Shown here: positions 17,064 to 25,560 of the stretch, in pieces
Layout of the letters: each line of letters starts with the position of its first letter
Position numbering within the stretch: the first letter of the stretch is position 1
Source of the DNA: Phycobacter azelaicus
GTDB lineage: Bacteria; Pseudomonadota; Alphaproteobacteria; Rhodobacterales; Rhodobacteraceae
Assembly (NCBI RefSeq): GCF_014884385.1
Contig: NZ_WKFH01000003.1
Coordinates: 186,001-250,000, forward strand
Reading direction: 5' to 3'
Length of the DNA stretch: 64,000 nt
Notes under the pieces: generated by a model
What the model saw: only the letters and a program-made list of their open reading frames with translations
Databases searched by the model: none
Told to the model about the DNA's origin: nothing
Program-made: the position numbers and the translations under genes

Positions 17064-19139
17064 ATGCCAACCACCACACCACCCAGCTCGCCGGAGGAGG
17101 AGGATCTCCTGTTTCGGATGCTGCGCCAGCTTGAAGCGGCTCCGGACGCCCCCCAGCGTGCGACTGCTAAGGCTTTGGGTGTGTCCCTTGGTCGCCTGAA
17201 CGCCGCTTTGCGGGCAGCAGCCGATAAAGGGCTGGTGAAGATTACCGAACGCGATGGCCCCGACAGGCGCCAGCGCTTTGCCTACGAGATCACGACCCGG
17301 GGCGCGGCAGAGCAGATTCGCCTCAGAGACAATTTCCTGATCCGCAAATTCGCCGAGTATGACGCTCTGCACGCGGAGCTCACCGGCACGACCAGCGGCC
17401 TAGAACCTTTCAAGCATAGGACCAAATTCATGGACAACAACCTTGCCCCCATTCCCGAGCTATTTGTCTCCTACGACAGCGCACAAAAATTGAAGGTCGA
17501 GGCGGCAGATCTTACCAGCCACGACCTGACACCGCGCCAGATCTGCGATCTGGAACTCTTGATGAACGGTGGCTTCAACCCGCTGAAGGGCTTCCTGAGC
17601 GAAGCAGACTACGACAGCGTGGTGGAAAACATGCGCCTGGCAGATGGTACGCTCTGGCCGATGCCGATCACGCTGGATGTGTCCGAAGACTTTGCCGACA
17701 CCATCGAATTGGGTCAGGACATCGCCCTGCGTGACCAAGAAGGCGTCATCCTCGGAACGATGACTGTGACTGACAAATGGGAGCCGAACAAATCGCGCGA
17801 AGCCGAAAAGGTCTTTGGCGCCGATGACGAAGCTCACCCGGCAGTGAACTATCTGCACAACACCGCGGGCAAGATCTACCTCGGCGGTCCCGTGACCGGC
17901 ATCCAGCAACCTGTTCACTATGATTTCCGCGGTCGTCGCGATACCCCGAACGAGCTGCGTGCCTACTTCCGCAAGATGGGCTGGCGCAAGGTCGTGGCCT
18001 TCCAGACCCGCAACCCGCTGCACCGCGCCCACCAGGAGCTGACTTTCCGCGCCGCGCGCGAAGCCCAGGCCAACCTGTTGATCCACCCCGTTGTGGGCAT
18101 GACCAAACCGGGCGATGTGGATCACTTCACCCGGGTGCGCTGCTACGAGGCGGTTCTGGACAAGTATCCGGCGGCCACCACTTCGATGAGCCTTTTGAAC
18201 CTTGCCATGCGCATGGCCGGTCCGCGTGAAGCGGTTTGGCACGGGCTTATCCGCGCAAACCACGGCTGCACCCACTTCATCGTCGGCCGCGACCACGCCG
18301 GCCCCGGCAAAAACTCCGCCGGCGAAGACTTCTATGGCCCATATGACGCGCAGGACCTTTATCGCGCGCATCAGTCGGAAATCGGCTGCGAAATGGTGGA
18401 CTTCAAGCACATGGTCTATGTGCAGGAACGCGCCCAGTACGAACCCGCCGACGAGATCGCAGACAAGGATGACGTGACCATCCTCAACATCTCGGGCACC
18501 GAGCTGCGCCGCCGTCTGGCCGAAGGCCTGGAAATCCCCGAATGGTTCTCCTTCCCCGAAGTGGTGGCCGAGCTGCGCAAGACCAAGCCACCGCGCAGCC
18601 AGCAAGGCTTCACCGTCTTCTTCACCGGCTTCTCAGGTTCTGGCAAATCCACCATTGCGAACGCTCTAATGGTCAAACTGATGGAGATGGGCGGTCGTCC
18701 GGTTACGCTGCTGGATGGCGATATCGTTCGCAAGAACCTGTCGTCTGAACTGGGCTTTTCCAAAGAGCACCGGGACCTCAACATCAAGCGCATCGGCTAT
18801 GTGGCCTCCGAAATCACCAAGAACGGCGGGATTGCCATCTGCGCGCCGATCGCGCCCTACGCGGCCACCCGCCGCCATGTGCGCGAAGAGATCGAGCAAT
18901 ACGGCGCATTCGTGGAAGTCCACGTTGCAACCTCCATCGAAGAGTGCGAACGCCGCGACCGCAAAGGCCTCTACAAGCTCGCCCGAGAAGGCAAAATCAA
19001 GGAGTTCACCGGTATCTCGGATCCGTATGACGTTCCGCAGAATCCGGAACTGAGCGTCGAGACAGAGAATGTCGACGTGGACAACTGCGCCCACCAGGTT
19101 CTCTTGAAGCTGGAAAGCATGGGCCTGATCAGCGCCTGA
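17064..19139 (+). CDS. sat-cysC: bifunctional ATP sulfurylase / APS kinase with N-terminal winged-helix extension
   Basis: Open frame of 691 codons. Residues 123-691 (from ATG at 17430) are a standard bifunctional sulfate adenylyltransferase/adenylylsulfate kinase of 569 residues: QTRNPLHRAH and GRDHAGPG in the Sat part, the P-loop GFSGSGKST (~521) and DGDIVRKNLSSELGFS in the kinase. It makes APS and PAPS for assimilation or sulfation. Residues ~12-105 are a MarR-type winged helix resembling the EPS-associated family (LRQLEAAPD, then KALGVSLGRLNAALRAAADK and FAYEITTRGAAEQIRLR). No stop separates the two. Either the protein is a true fusion, or the enzyme starts at 17430 behind AGGA and the HTH part is a separate or read-through product. 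Confidence 0.9.
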   Translation: MPTTTPPSSPEEEDLLFRMLRQLEAAPDAPQRATAKALGVSLGRLNAALRAAADKGLVKITERDGPDRRQRFAYEITTRGAAEQIRLRDNFLIRKFAEYDALHAELTGTTSGLEPFKHRTKFMDNNLAPIPELFVSYDSAQKLKVEAADLTSHDLTPRQICDLELLMNGGFNPLKGFLSEADYDSVVENMRLADGTLWPMPITLDVSEDFADTIELGQDIALRDQEGVILGTMTVTDKWEPNKSREAEKVFGADDEAHPAVNYLHNTAGKIYLGGPVTGIQQPVHYDFRGRRDTPNELRAYFRKMGWRKVVAFQTRNPLHRAHQELTFRAAREAQANLLIHPVVGMTKPGDVDHFTRVRCYEAVLDKYPAATTSMSLLNLAMRMAGPREAVWHGLIRANHGCTHFIVGRDHAGPGKNSAGEDFYGPYDAQDLYRAHQSEIGCEMVDFKHMVYVQERAQYEPADEIADKDDVTILNISGTELRRRLAEGLEIPEWFSFPEVVAELRKTKPPRSQQGFTVFFTGFSGSGKSTIANALMVKLMEMGGRPVTLLDGDIVRKNLSSELGFSKEHRDLNIKRIGYVASEITKNGGIAICAPIAPYAATRRHVREEIEQYGAFVEVHVATSIEECERRDRKGLYKLAREGKIKEFTGISDPYDVPQNPELSVETENVDVDNCAHQVLLKLESMGLISA
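17421..17432 (+). promoter_or_regulatory. internal start region: RBS and ATG of the Sat/CysC part
   Basis: AGGACC then a seven-base spacer before ATG at 17430, inside the long open frame. From this ATG the product is 569 residues, the normal length of roseobacter Sat/CysC, so this may be the main start with the HTH-encoding segment upstream as its own cistron. Confidence 0.5.
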
Positions 19140-19167
19140 TCCTGATCGCCCCTGTCACATTTTCTAT

Positions 19168-19189
19168 CGGCCCGCCCATTGGCGGGCCG
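19168..19189. terminator. hairpin after sat-cysC
   Basis: CGGCCCGCC pairs with GGCGGGCCG over a four-base loop (CATT), 28 bases after the stop. The stem is strong but the T-run is missing. Confidence 0.5.
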
Positions 19190-19286
19190 AATGCGTTGCA
19201 GCCGCGTGAAGAGGCAATTCAATCTTTTGTGAGTGCGATTTTCAGCTTAGACACGGCGGGGCAGTTTGGATTTTCGGAGGCGCACC

Positions 19287-20402
19287 ATGGTTGCCCCTAT
19301 CAAGGCACATGTTTTTACCGACACCACGGGGCAACCTTTTCTGAAGCAATCCCCCGGCTGTAGTCCGCATGTAAGAAACGTAACCTTCACCTTCGGCACT
19401 GCGGTACCGGATGACACCGACGTCCTGATTTCCTTCAACCGGGCCTCCCACACGATCAAGACACATGTGCCCAAGGAACGCACGATATTCATTGCCGCCG
19501 AGCCGGATGTCATCCACCCTTATAGCTGCCGTTTTCTCAACCAGTTCGGACTGGTTCTGACCACCACGGAAAAGCCTCTTGCTGCGGAAAAACGGCACCG
19601 GGCCGTGTGCTGGTACTGGTGGGCCGGGTACGATTTCTCGGGCAACCATGCGCACCGTGGATATGATTGGTTCAAAACTCTGACGCCACCTGAAGACAAA
19701 CAGGACAAGATCGCGATCGTTACGTCGAACAAGGTGCACACCGAATACCATCGCAAACGCATGCGGCTCGTCGACACACTGATTGAGCAGATCCCAGAGC
19801 ATATCGAGATTTATGGCCGTGGCTTCAAACCCATCGGCGACAAGGCCGATGCCCTCCTGCCCTACAAATACAATCTTGCCGTCGAGAATGGCGAAGGGCC
19901 ACATGTCTGGACAGAAAAGCTGACAGACCCGTGGCTGTGCTGGTCTTTTCCATTCTACGCAGGGTGCAGCAACGTGGGCGAATACTGCCCAAAGGATAGC
20001 TTTGAGCTGATCAACCTCGACGATCCGGTGGCAGAAGCCAGCAGGATGGTTCAGGAAATCCAGAACGGTCGTTGGGAAGCAGCGCAATCTGCCATCGCTT
20101 CTGCCCGCGAAACAGTCCTGGAAGAAGAGAACATCATGGTACTGATGGCAAATCTTGCACAGGAAGCTGCCCATCGGTCGACAAAGCCAAGGTCGTCGCA
20201 CCCGCATTACATCTGGTCAGAACGGTCCCTTTGGCCCGAAGAAGGCTGCCGGGGCAGCCTGCCGGAATGGATGCTGCGCAATGCCATTCTCATGTTTGCG
20301 CCCGAGGCCGAGCTCAAGACGCGACGCCTCCGGGACTGGTATGAAGTCAAGAAATCCGAACGCCGGGCGCGCAAGCTGGCAAAAACGGAGAGGCCGCAAT
20401 AG
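19287..20402 (+). CDS. glycosyltransferase family 10 (fucosyltransferase-like)
   Basis: 371 residues. The C-terminal GT10 domain is recognised by the alpha-1,3-fucosyltransferase motif YKYNLAVENGEG followed by TEKLTDPWLCWSFPFYAGCS and NVGEYCPKDSFELINLDDP (~185-240). The N-terminal part (~1-150) is the acceptor-binding half. Start at 19287 has GGAGG seven bases upstream. There is no signal peptide or TM segment, as in other bacterial GT10 enzymes; the C-terminal tail is basic (Lys/Arg-rich), as often seen for membrane attachment. Convergent with a second GT10 gene 36 bases downstream. Sugar and acceptor unknown. Confidence 0.85.
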   Translation: MVAPIKAHVFTDTTGQPFLKQSPGCSPHVRNVTFTFGTAVPDDTDVLISFNRASHTIKTHVPKERTIFIAAEPDVIHPYSCRFLNQFGLVLTTTEKPLAAEKRHRAVCWYWWAGYDFSGNHAHRGYDWFKTLTPPEDKQDKIAIVTSNKVHTEYHRKRMRLVDTLIEQIPEHIEIYGRGFKPIGDKADALLPYKYNLAVENGEGPHVWTEKLTDPWLCWSFPFYAGCSNVGEYCPKDSFELINLDDPVAEASRMVQEIQNGRWEAAQSAIASARETVLEEENIMVLMANLAQEAAHRSTKPRSSHPHYIWSERSLWPEEGCRGSLPEWMLRNAILMFAPEAELKTRRLRDWYEVKKSERRARKLAKTERPQ

Positions 20403-20438
20403 CCGACGCTTCGCACGTGTAGGTGAAAGAAGCTACCC

Positions 20439-21299
20439 TCAAAGGTTGTCGCGCAGAGCCTTGGCTGCACGCCCCAACAGATCTCCGAAATGGGCTGCAG
20501 CGTCTTTTTGACGACGCAAGGCAGGCAGGCGACGCTCGTAGTCCTCTGCGCTCACACTTCGAATTGCGGCCTCCAGATCGGCGCGATCCTTGCAAATGAT
20601 CATCGCCTCCGGCTCAAAGTACTCCTCGATATTGGAGCACCCCCAGTAGATCGGCACGGTCTCACACAGGATCGCGTCAATGAGTTTTTCCGTGAAGTAA
20701 TTCGGCTCCTGGACGTTTTCGATCACAACAGAATAGCGAAAGGGTGCCAGACCATCCGATTTGGCCTCAAACGGCTCGTACCCTCTACCCAGAACCCTGG
20801 CCGGAACGCCTTCGCGCTGGAGATATTCCACCACCTGATGGCGAAGTTTATGGCCGGGGTGGTCGCGCTTGGCGGAGGCTATGAGAGACAGATCCTCAGT
20901 CTTCTGAATGTCCAGATCCTGCCAGCCCGGCACCCATGTGGATCCAAAGGGAAGAGAAACACCATTGGGCAAGCGCGCCAGAAGGCCTTGATCATAGCTG
21001 AAAACGCGAAAGAAACGCCGGTAAGTAAGGCGCAACAGACGGTGATGGGCCGCCGACATGATCTTGGGCTCAATGATCATCAGGGACACTCTTGCCCGGC
21101 AGTGCCAACTGAGTTGGAAATGCATTTCCCGCTTGGCAAAGACAATCAGATGATCATCTGGCCCGAGATCCCCCACGACGCCCCCGATTAGACGCGCAGG
21201 ACATCCGAGCGGCCAGTGCAGCTCACTTAGCGGGCGCGATGTCAATCTACGGTCAAGCTTGCCACCGTAGGGTAGAATGGCAATTGCGGGTTCGCTCAT
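20439..21299 (-). CDS. glycosyltransferase family 10 protein, second copy
   Basis: 286 residues from the chosen start (Met-Ser-Glu-Pro-Ala-Ile-Ala). GT10 motif FRYSVVIENVQEPNYFTEKL (~180-200), then ETVPIYWGCSNIEEYF and the ICKDRADLEAA segment. It is 85 residues shorter than the neighbour, mainly at the ends, and the two differ widely in sequence, so this is not a recent duplication. It lies 52 bases after phzF on the same strand and probably follows it in the transcript. A longer frame up to 21461 has no homology. Acceptor unknown. Confidence 0.82.
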   Translation of the reverse strand: MSEPAIAILPYGGKLDRRLTSRPLSELHWPLGCPARLIGGVVGDLGPDDHLIVFAKREMHFQLSWHCRARVSLMIIEPKIMSAAHHRLLRLTYRRFFRVFSYDQGLLARLPNGVSLPFGSTWVPGWQDLDIQKTEDLSLIASAKRDHPGHKLRHQVVEYLQREGVPARVLGRGYEPFEAKSDGLAPFRYSVVIENVQEPNYFTEKLIDAILCETVPIYWGCSNIEEYFEPEAMIICKDRADLEAAIRSVSAEDYERRLPALRRQKDAAAHFGDLLGRAAKALRDNL

Positions 21300-21351
21300 A
21301 TTGGCAGGCCTTTGGAAACTGGCTGCAGATGCGGCCAAAATACATGTCGCG

Positions 21352-22236
21352 TCAAGCCTCGGTTGGCAGATCAACCGCGCCTCGCATAAGGACAAAACCT
21401 TGACCTGCCACGCGCACACCCGTTGGCGCATCAGCCGACCCGACGCGCGTGACCCGCGCATGACCGGGGCGATTCATCCCATGGCCCTGTTCTGCCGCAA
21501 AACTGTCCTTCTGCATCAGGCCATGTTTCCACAGATAGGCCGCCATCGCACCGGTGGCCGAGCCCGTAAAAGGATCCTCCGGCGGGCTGGGTGGTGCCAT
21601 TAGCAGGCGGGAATAGGTGTCCCCTGCCGCGCTTGCCCCCTCCAGCGCCACCAGGAAGGGCTCCATCATGTCGGTGCCTGCCGCCCCCAGTGATGCGGTC
21701 AGGCGCGCCAGGGCCTCCACATCCAGTCGCGCCGCATCAAGCGCCGCACGGTCCTTCAGAACGGTGATGCAGAAGGGCAACCCGGTGGAGACCTTTTGCG
21801 GCGCGCCCACGATGGCCTCCACGGGTAGCGAAACGGCAGCGGCCACCAGCGCGGGATCCGGCCTCTCGCCGAACTGCGGCGCAACCTGCGTCATCTCGAT
21901 CAGATCGCCATTGACCTGCACCGGAACGATGCCCGCGCCGGTCTCCAAGGTCACCGAACTGCCCTTGGTCAATCCGCGATCCTTCAGGGCTGCTACGGTC
22001 GCCAGGGTCGGATGACCGGCAAAGGGAATTTCCCGGCTGGCCAAGAAATAGCGCACCTTGATGTCCGCCACATCAGACGGGCCGGTGAAGGTGCATTCCA
22101 CCAGGGAGGTCTCCCGCACGAAACTGGTGCAGACCTCCACCGGCAGGCTGGCACCATCATGGACAACAGCACAGCCGTTGCCACCAAAGGGGCGATCCGA
22201 AAACGCATCGACCCAATCGAACTGAAATTCCGCCAT
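21352..22236 (-). CDS. PhzF-family isomerase
   Basis: 294 residues of the PhzF/diaminopimelate-epimerase-like fold. The catalytic Glu lies in SLVECTFTGPS (~46), followed by REIPFAGHPTLATVAAL (the family GHPT signature) and GSATGAMAAYLWKHGL. In a few organisms PhzF isomerises DHHA for phenazines; here there are no phenazine genes nearby, so the substrate is unknown. Start at 22236 chosen by AGGA seven bases upstream. Confidence 0.88.
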   Translation of the reverse strand: MAEFQFDWVDAFSDRPFGGNGCAVVHDGASLPVEVCTSFVRETSLVECTFTGPSDVADIKVRYFLASREIPFAGHPTLATVAALKDRGLTKGSSVTLETGAGIVPVQVNGDLIEMTQVAPQFGERPDPALVAAAVSLPVEAIVGAPQKVSTGLPFCITVLKDRAALDAARLDVEALARLTASLGAAGTDMMEPFLVALEGASAAGDTYSRLLMAPPSPPEDPFTGSATGAMAAYLWKHGLMQKDSFAAEQGHGMNRPGHARVTRVGSADAPTGVRVAGQGFVLMRGAVDLPTEA

Positions 22237-22261
22237 GGTGTTTCCTATCTCATCAGAGGGT

Positions 22262-23608
22262 TCAATCGCCAACCTTGCGGAGGTTCCTTTGGGGTCCCAT
22301 AAGCTGTTTTACGATCTCTTTCTTGTTAATGCGAGGAAGGTTTTTCAGCCGGACTGCTCCGGGCGTTTTCATTCTGTCGGAGAAACTTCCCGTATTGATA
22401 GCGGACTCCAAGATTTCAGGTTGCACCTTGATCGCCATGAAGGCTTCCCAATAACTGCCAGAAGAGGGAAGGCCCAGCGTGTCCCAGGGCCTTTTGATCA
22501 ACTCCATGACCCTCAGTTCGTATTCCTCCAACTCAACACCAAATGTTTCGCGAAAGGCCTGCTGCCAAGACCGCCCCTTCCCGAGCCTGCGCCAGAAATC
22601 AAAGAGCACATGATGACCTTTCTCATCGGCAAGAATGCGAACCGCCAGTTGTGACAAGGCGTATTCCTCGGCGCTCATGACGGCCTCGGAATACCTCAAA
22701 TCGCGAAGATCTCGCTTCGCCCTGAGAGACCAGTTCCGCAATTGAAACAGGGCAGGCTGATCGATCCCGAAATGGATGTCCGCATATTGCGCTTCAATGA
22801 CCTTCGCGGCTCCTTCCACCATCCACAAAGGCCCCATCAGGCGGTTCTGAGTTTTTACATCGCGCGCAGAGGTGCGGGTGCCGCTCAACTCGGCCTGGAC
22901 GATATGCATGTATTCATGTGCCATGAGCCGACCCAGCCAAGTGAAGGCTTGGGCGTACCATTCCGCATCTGTTCCATCATACGGGCGCCAACAGAAGTAC
23001 ATCCAATCTGGAAAGGCCGCACCATAATAGGCATATTCACCATCGCAGCGCATTCGGATTGCCGAATGGAATTTTGATCGCGCGGTCGTTATTTCGGCCT
23101 CAATCTGGACCGCATGAGTTCGCAGCGTCTTCCAGTCATCCCCGGCCGCGATGCCGATATTTCCGGCCAGAACGACACCATGCACCCGACGCATGTACGT
23201 CTTCACCGAGTCGTAGGCTTTTTGAATTCCGGCCTCCGCCACTTCGGAATTTGCCAGCAGTTTCAAAGGCTGCGCCGAAGGTCGAAATTCCGCGATACGG
23301 GAATCGATGAGAGGCAGCTCCCTGCACCAGTGAATGGCTGTGGCCCTGCTCAGCGTCGGCAAATCCTTCAGTCGGGGGAGAAATCGATGCCCTTGCTCTG
23401 CCTGCAAGGCATCCGACGCCCGCGCCGTCTTCTTTCCGAAAATACCATCAATCGGCCCGGGATCGTATTCCAGGGCGGCCAGCTGCCTTTGCACACATTC
23501 CACAAAAACATCCGCTCTTACCGGCAACGCCAATACTGACGCCAAAGCGGAGGCCACAAAAAGGCGCAATAGCCCACGGGCAATTGTCGTGCCGATCAAG
23601 AAATCCAT
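22262..23608 (-). CDS. secreted putative zinc metallopeptidase with peptidoglycan-binding-like N-terminus
   Basis: 448 residues. Signal peptide (Met-Asp-Phe-Leu-Ile-Gly, hydrophobic core, VLALPVRADV near 30). Residues ~35-60 (LAALEYDPGPIDGIFGKKTA) match the peptidoglycan-binding repeat pattern Asp-Gly-x-Phe-Gly-x-x-Thr. HEYMH (~229-233) is a HEXXH zinc motif in MAHEYMHIVQAELSG, with a candidate third ligand Glu in WMVEGAAKVIEAQY, as in gluzincins. No family assignment is certain. Start: the Met at 23608 has GGAGA directly before it, which is a tight spacing; an upstream Met at 23635 falls within a hairpin (see finding). Confidence 0.7.
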   Translation of the reverse strand: MDFLIGTTIARGLLRLFVASALASVLALPVRADVFVECVQRQLAALEYDPGPIDGIFGKKTARASDALQAEQGHRFLPRLKDLPTLSRATAIHWCRELPLIDSRIAEFRPSAQPLKLLANSEVAEAGIQKAYDSVKTYMRRVHGVVLAGNIGIAAGDDWKTLRTHAVQIEAEITTARSKFHSAIRMRCDGEYAYYGAAFPDWMYFCWRPYDGTDAEWYAQAFTWLGRLMAHEYMHIVQAELSGTRTSARDVKTQNRLMGPLWMVEGAAKVIEAQYADIHFGIDQPALFQLRNWSLRAKRDLRDLRYSEAVMSAEEYALSQLAVRILADEKGHHVLFDFWRRLGKGRSWQQAFRETFGVELEEYELRVMELIKRPWDTLGLPSSGSYWEAFMAIKVQPEILESAINTGSFSDRMKTPGAVRLKNLPRINKKEIVKQLMGPQRNLRKVGD

Positions 23609-23622
23609 TCTCCAAAAATACT

Positions 23623-23647
23623 TCAGGCCTCCCATGTGGAGGCCTGA
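23623..23647 (-). terminator. intrinsic terminator after DUF1150 gene
   Basis: Perfect ten-base inverted repeat TCAGGCCTCC / GGAGGCCTGA around a five-base loop; on the minus strand it is followed by AGTATTTTT. It lies only five bases before the T-run reaches the start of the metallopeptidase gene (start at 23608), so it separates the two genes or acts as an attenuator. Confidence 0.7.
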
Positions 23648-23684
23648 GCAACAATTAATCAAGTGTTTTCCGAAACTGCCCGGC

Positions 23685-23909
23685 TCAGTGAACCGTGACG
23701 GGCGACAGGTCGTTCTGGCGGGCCAGCACAAAGGCCATGCGGCGGTCGGCGACAAGCGCCAGCTGCTCGCCTTCGGCGTCATGCACCGCATAAAGCTGCT
23801 TACGCCCCTGAGCTCCGGCCTGCACATCGGCGGGAAGATCCGCAACATCCACGGCCTTCACATAAACGATCCGCTTCCCGGTCTCGTTGAAATCGAACGG
23901 TGTATGCAT
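23685..23909 (-). CDS. DUF1150 family protein
   Basis: 74 residues; matches DUF1150: IVYVKAVDVADLPADV followed by LYAVHDAEGEQLALVADRRMAFVLARQNDL. These proteins accompany Hsp20 genes in Rhodobacterales, and here the gene follows Hsp20 by five bases, in the same operon. Function unknown; a role in the heat-shock response is plausible from linkage alone. Confidence 0.9.
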   Translation of the reverse strand: MHTPFDFNETGKRIVYVKAVDVADLPADVQAGAQGRKQLYAVHDAEGEQLALVADRRMAFVLARQNDLSPVTVH

Positions 23910-23914
23910 CTGAG

Positions 23915-24328
23915 TTACCCCTTACGAATGTTGATGGTCTGAACAACGGTTTCCGGGCGGGCGCGAGTCAGGTCGACGTGCAACAACCCGTTTTCCATCA
24001 GCGCCTCGCCCACTTCGACCCCATCTGCGAGAACGAACATGCGCTGGAACTGACGCGAAGCAATGCCACGGTGCAGGAAGACACGACCGTCGCTATCGTC
24101 GCCTTGACGGCCACGGATCACCAGTTGCCGGTCTTCCACTGTGATGGAAAGATCCTCCTCGGCAAACCCGGCAACGGCCAGGGTAATGCGATAGGAATGA
24201 TCCGAGGTCTGCTCGATATTATAGGGGGGATAGCCCTCGTTGCCCGACTTCGCCGAGCGTTCCAGAAGGCGTTCAAGCTGCTCGAACCCCAACATGTGCG
24301 GGTATGAGCCCAAGGTAAGTTTCGACAC
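23915..24328 (-). CDS. small heat-shock protein (Hsp20 / alpha-crystallin family)
   Basis: 137 residues. Alpha-crystallin domain from ~30 to 125: GYPPYNIEQTSDHSYRITLA, AGFAEEDLSITVEDRQLVI, then RGIASRQFQRMFVLADGVEV and the strand ENGLLHVDLTR. Start at GTG 24328 (Val-Ser-Lys-Leu-Thr-Leu-Gly) with AGGA nine bases upstream; related roseobacter proteins begin with the same residues. The longer frame lacks homology. An ATP-independent chaperone that holds unfolding proteins; it begins an operon with DUF1150. See the RpoH-like site. Confidence 0.93.
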   Translation of the reverse strand: MSKLTLGSYPHMLGFEQLERLLERSAKSGNEGYPPYNIEQTSDHSYRITLAVAGFAEEDLSITVEDRQLVIRGRQGDDSDGRVFLHRGIASRQFQRMFVLADGVEVGEALMENGLLHVDLTRARPETVVQTINIRKG

Positions 24329-24395
24329 GTGTTTCGTCCTTTGTTCGAAAGCGACGGATAGTCTTGCGGCCCCGGTTCGGGCACCGCCCTTACAG

Positions 24396-24424
24396 AATAT
24401 GGTAACTTCCCTTGAATTCTCAAG
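24396..24424 (-). promoter_or_regulatory. possible RpoH-type promoter of hsp20
   Basis: On the minus strand: CTTG (24424-24421), 18 bases, then CCATATT (24402-24396), close to the alphaproteobacterial RpoH pattern CTTG-N17/18-CYTATNT. It is 70 bases before the hsp20 start. The segment also contains the short palindrome CTTGA ATTC TCAAG. Confidence 0.4.
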
Positions 24425-24507
24425 AGTGTGCATGGCTAGGACTAGCCCAAAAGCCGTTAACAAAGTATCCTGCAACTCCCATCATTCATCAGCTACCCGA
24501 GTCGCCA

Positions 24508-24732
24508 ATGAACGCCCCCACCGATATCTCGATGAAGACCGACGAAGTGTTGAAGGTTGAACTTGAGGTGTTTCGCAGACAGCACCGGGATCTGGACGAG
24601 GCCATCACCGCCCTTCAGGAACGCGGCACGGCAGATCAGCTGACCATCCGGCGGCTGAAGAAACAGAAGCTGATCCTGAAAGACAAGATCGCCCTGATCG
24701 AAGACCGGCTGACCCCGGATATTATCGCCTGA
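24508..24732 (+). CDS. YdcH / DUF465 family protein
   Basis: 74 residues. Two amphipathic helices with a charged turn, as in the DUF465 family: VELEVFRRQHRDLDEAITAL then LTIRRLKKQKLILKDKIALI. Start Met-Asn-Ala-Pro-Thr at 24508; the N-terminal extension of the frame to 24412 is non-homologous and overlaps the promoter region. Function unknown; probably a small helical cytosolic protein. Confidence 0.85.
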   Translation: MNAPTDISMKTDEVLKVELEVFRRQHRDLDEAITALQERGTADQLTIRRLKKQKLILKDKIALIEDRLTPDIIA

Positions 24733-24764
24733 TCGCTGGAACCTGTCGTGAAACACGGTAAGCC

Positions 24765-24797
24765 GCGGGAACCCTCCAGGCAGGGGGAAACTCCCGC
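24765..24797 (+). terminator. terminator hairpin after YdcH gene
   Basis: GCGGGA pairs with TCCCGC, with CCCTCC opposite GGGGG inside; followed by GCCTTTT. It lies 32 bases after the stop. Confidence 0.55.
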
Positions 24798-24971
24798 GCC
24801 TTTTCCGGGTCGGCAGCTTGGCTGCCGCTGGCAAAAGTCTTGGGTCCTGTAGGGCGCCTCAGCGCGCTGCAGCACCGCCATGCAGCCCTGTCGGATAACG
24901 TGAATAGGTCGTTTCACCGCTTCTTGCTCCCAGCATTACCCTTTGCGCAGCCCTCGTCCCTCATTGCCGCA

Positions 24972-24999
24972 TTGCACCGCAGGCGACTTCGACTATAGT
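24972..24999 (+). promoter_or_regulatory. candidate sigma-70 promoter of purEK
   Basis: TTGCAC, 16 bases, TATAGT; the start codon of purE is 61 bases after the -10 box. No operator is recognised. Confidence 0.4.
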
Positions 25000-25059
25000 G
25001 CGCGCTCCTTCCACCAGAGCAGGTCCTGCGCGGCCTGCGGCATGACAGGACCGGATCAC

Positions 25060-25560
25060 ATGCCTGACACCCCTGCCGATATCAAAGTGGGCATCATCAT
25101 GGGCAGCCAGTCGGATTGGCCCACATTGAAAGAAGCCGCCACCATCCTGGATGAGTTGGGCGTGCCATTCGAGGCGAAGATCGTCTCAGCGCACCGCACG
25201 CCGGACCGGCTGTGGACCTATGGCAAGACCGCCGCCGAACGCGGGCTGCAGGTGATCATCGCCGGTGCCGGGGGCGCTGCGCATCTGCCGGGCATGGTGG
25301 CCTCCAAGACCCGCGTTCCGGTGGTTGGCGTCCCGGTCCAGACCCGTGCGCTGTCTGGGGTGGATTCGCTTTATTCCATCGTACAGATGCCAAAAGGCTT
25401 CCCGGTTGCCACCATGGCTATCGGCGCTGCGGGTGCTGCCAACGCCGGTCTGATGGCCGCCGGGATCCTGGCCTTGCAGGATCCCGCCCTTGCGCAGCGA
25501 CTGGACGATTGGCGCGCAGCGCTCTCAGCCTCCATCCCCGAGGAGCCGAGCGATGACTGA
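25060..25560 (+). CDS. purE: 5-(carboxyamino)imidazole ribonucleotide mutase
   Basis: Purine synthesis, converts N5-CAIR to CAIR; 166 residues, the normal length of class I PurE. Motifs: [16 protein letters not shown] (~14), [37 protein letters not shown] and [20 protein letters not shown]. Start at 25060 (Met-Pro-Asp-Thr) chosen by an AGGA ten bases ahead. Its stop overlaps the purK start by eight bases. Confidence 0.96.
   Translation: MPDTPADIKVGIIMGSQSDWPTLKEAATILDELGVPFEAKIVSAHRTPDRLWTYGKTAAERGLQVIIAGAGGAAHLPGMVASKTRVPVVGVPVQTRALSGVDSLYSIVQMPKGFPVATMAIGAAGAANAGLMAAGILALQDPALAQRLDDWRAALSASIPEEPSDD

Larger units (their letters stand above)
24733..25059. other. intergenic region with hairpin and purE promoter
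   Basis: Contains the hairpin at 24765-24797 after the YdcH gene, another GGCAGC/GCTGCC hairpin around 24811-24826, and a candidate sigma-70 promoter for purEK at 24972-24999. No gene is seen. Confidence 0.5.

Noticed and set aside
17064..17429. Treating the HTH segment as a certain separate gene
   Set aside because: No stop codon separates it from the enzyme; reported as part of one frame with an internal start as the alternative.
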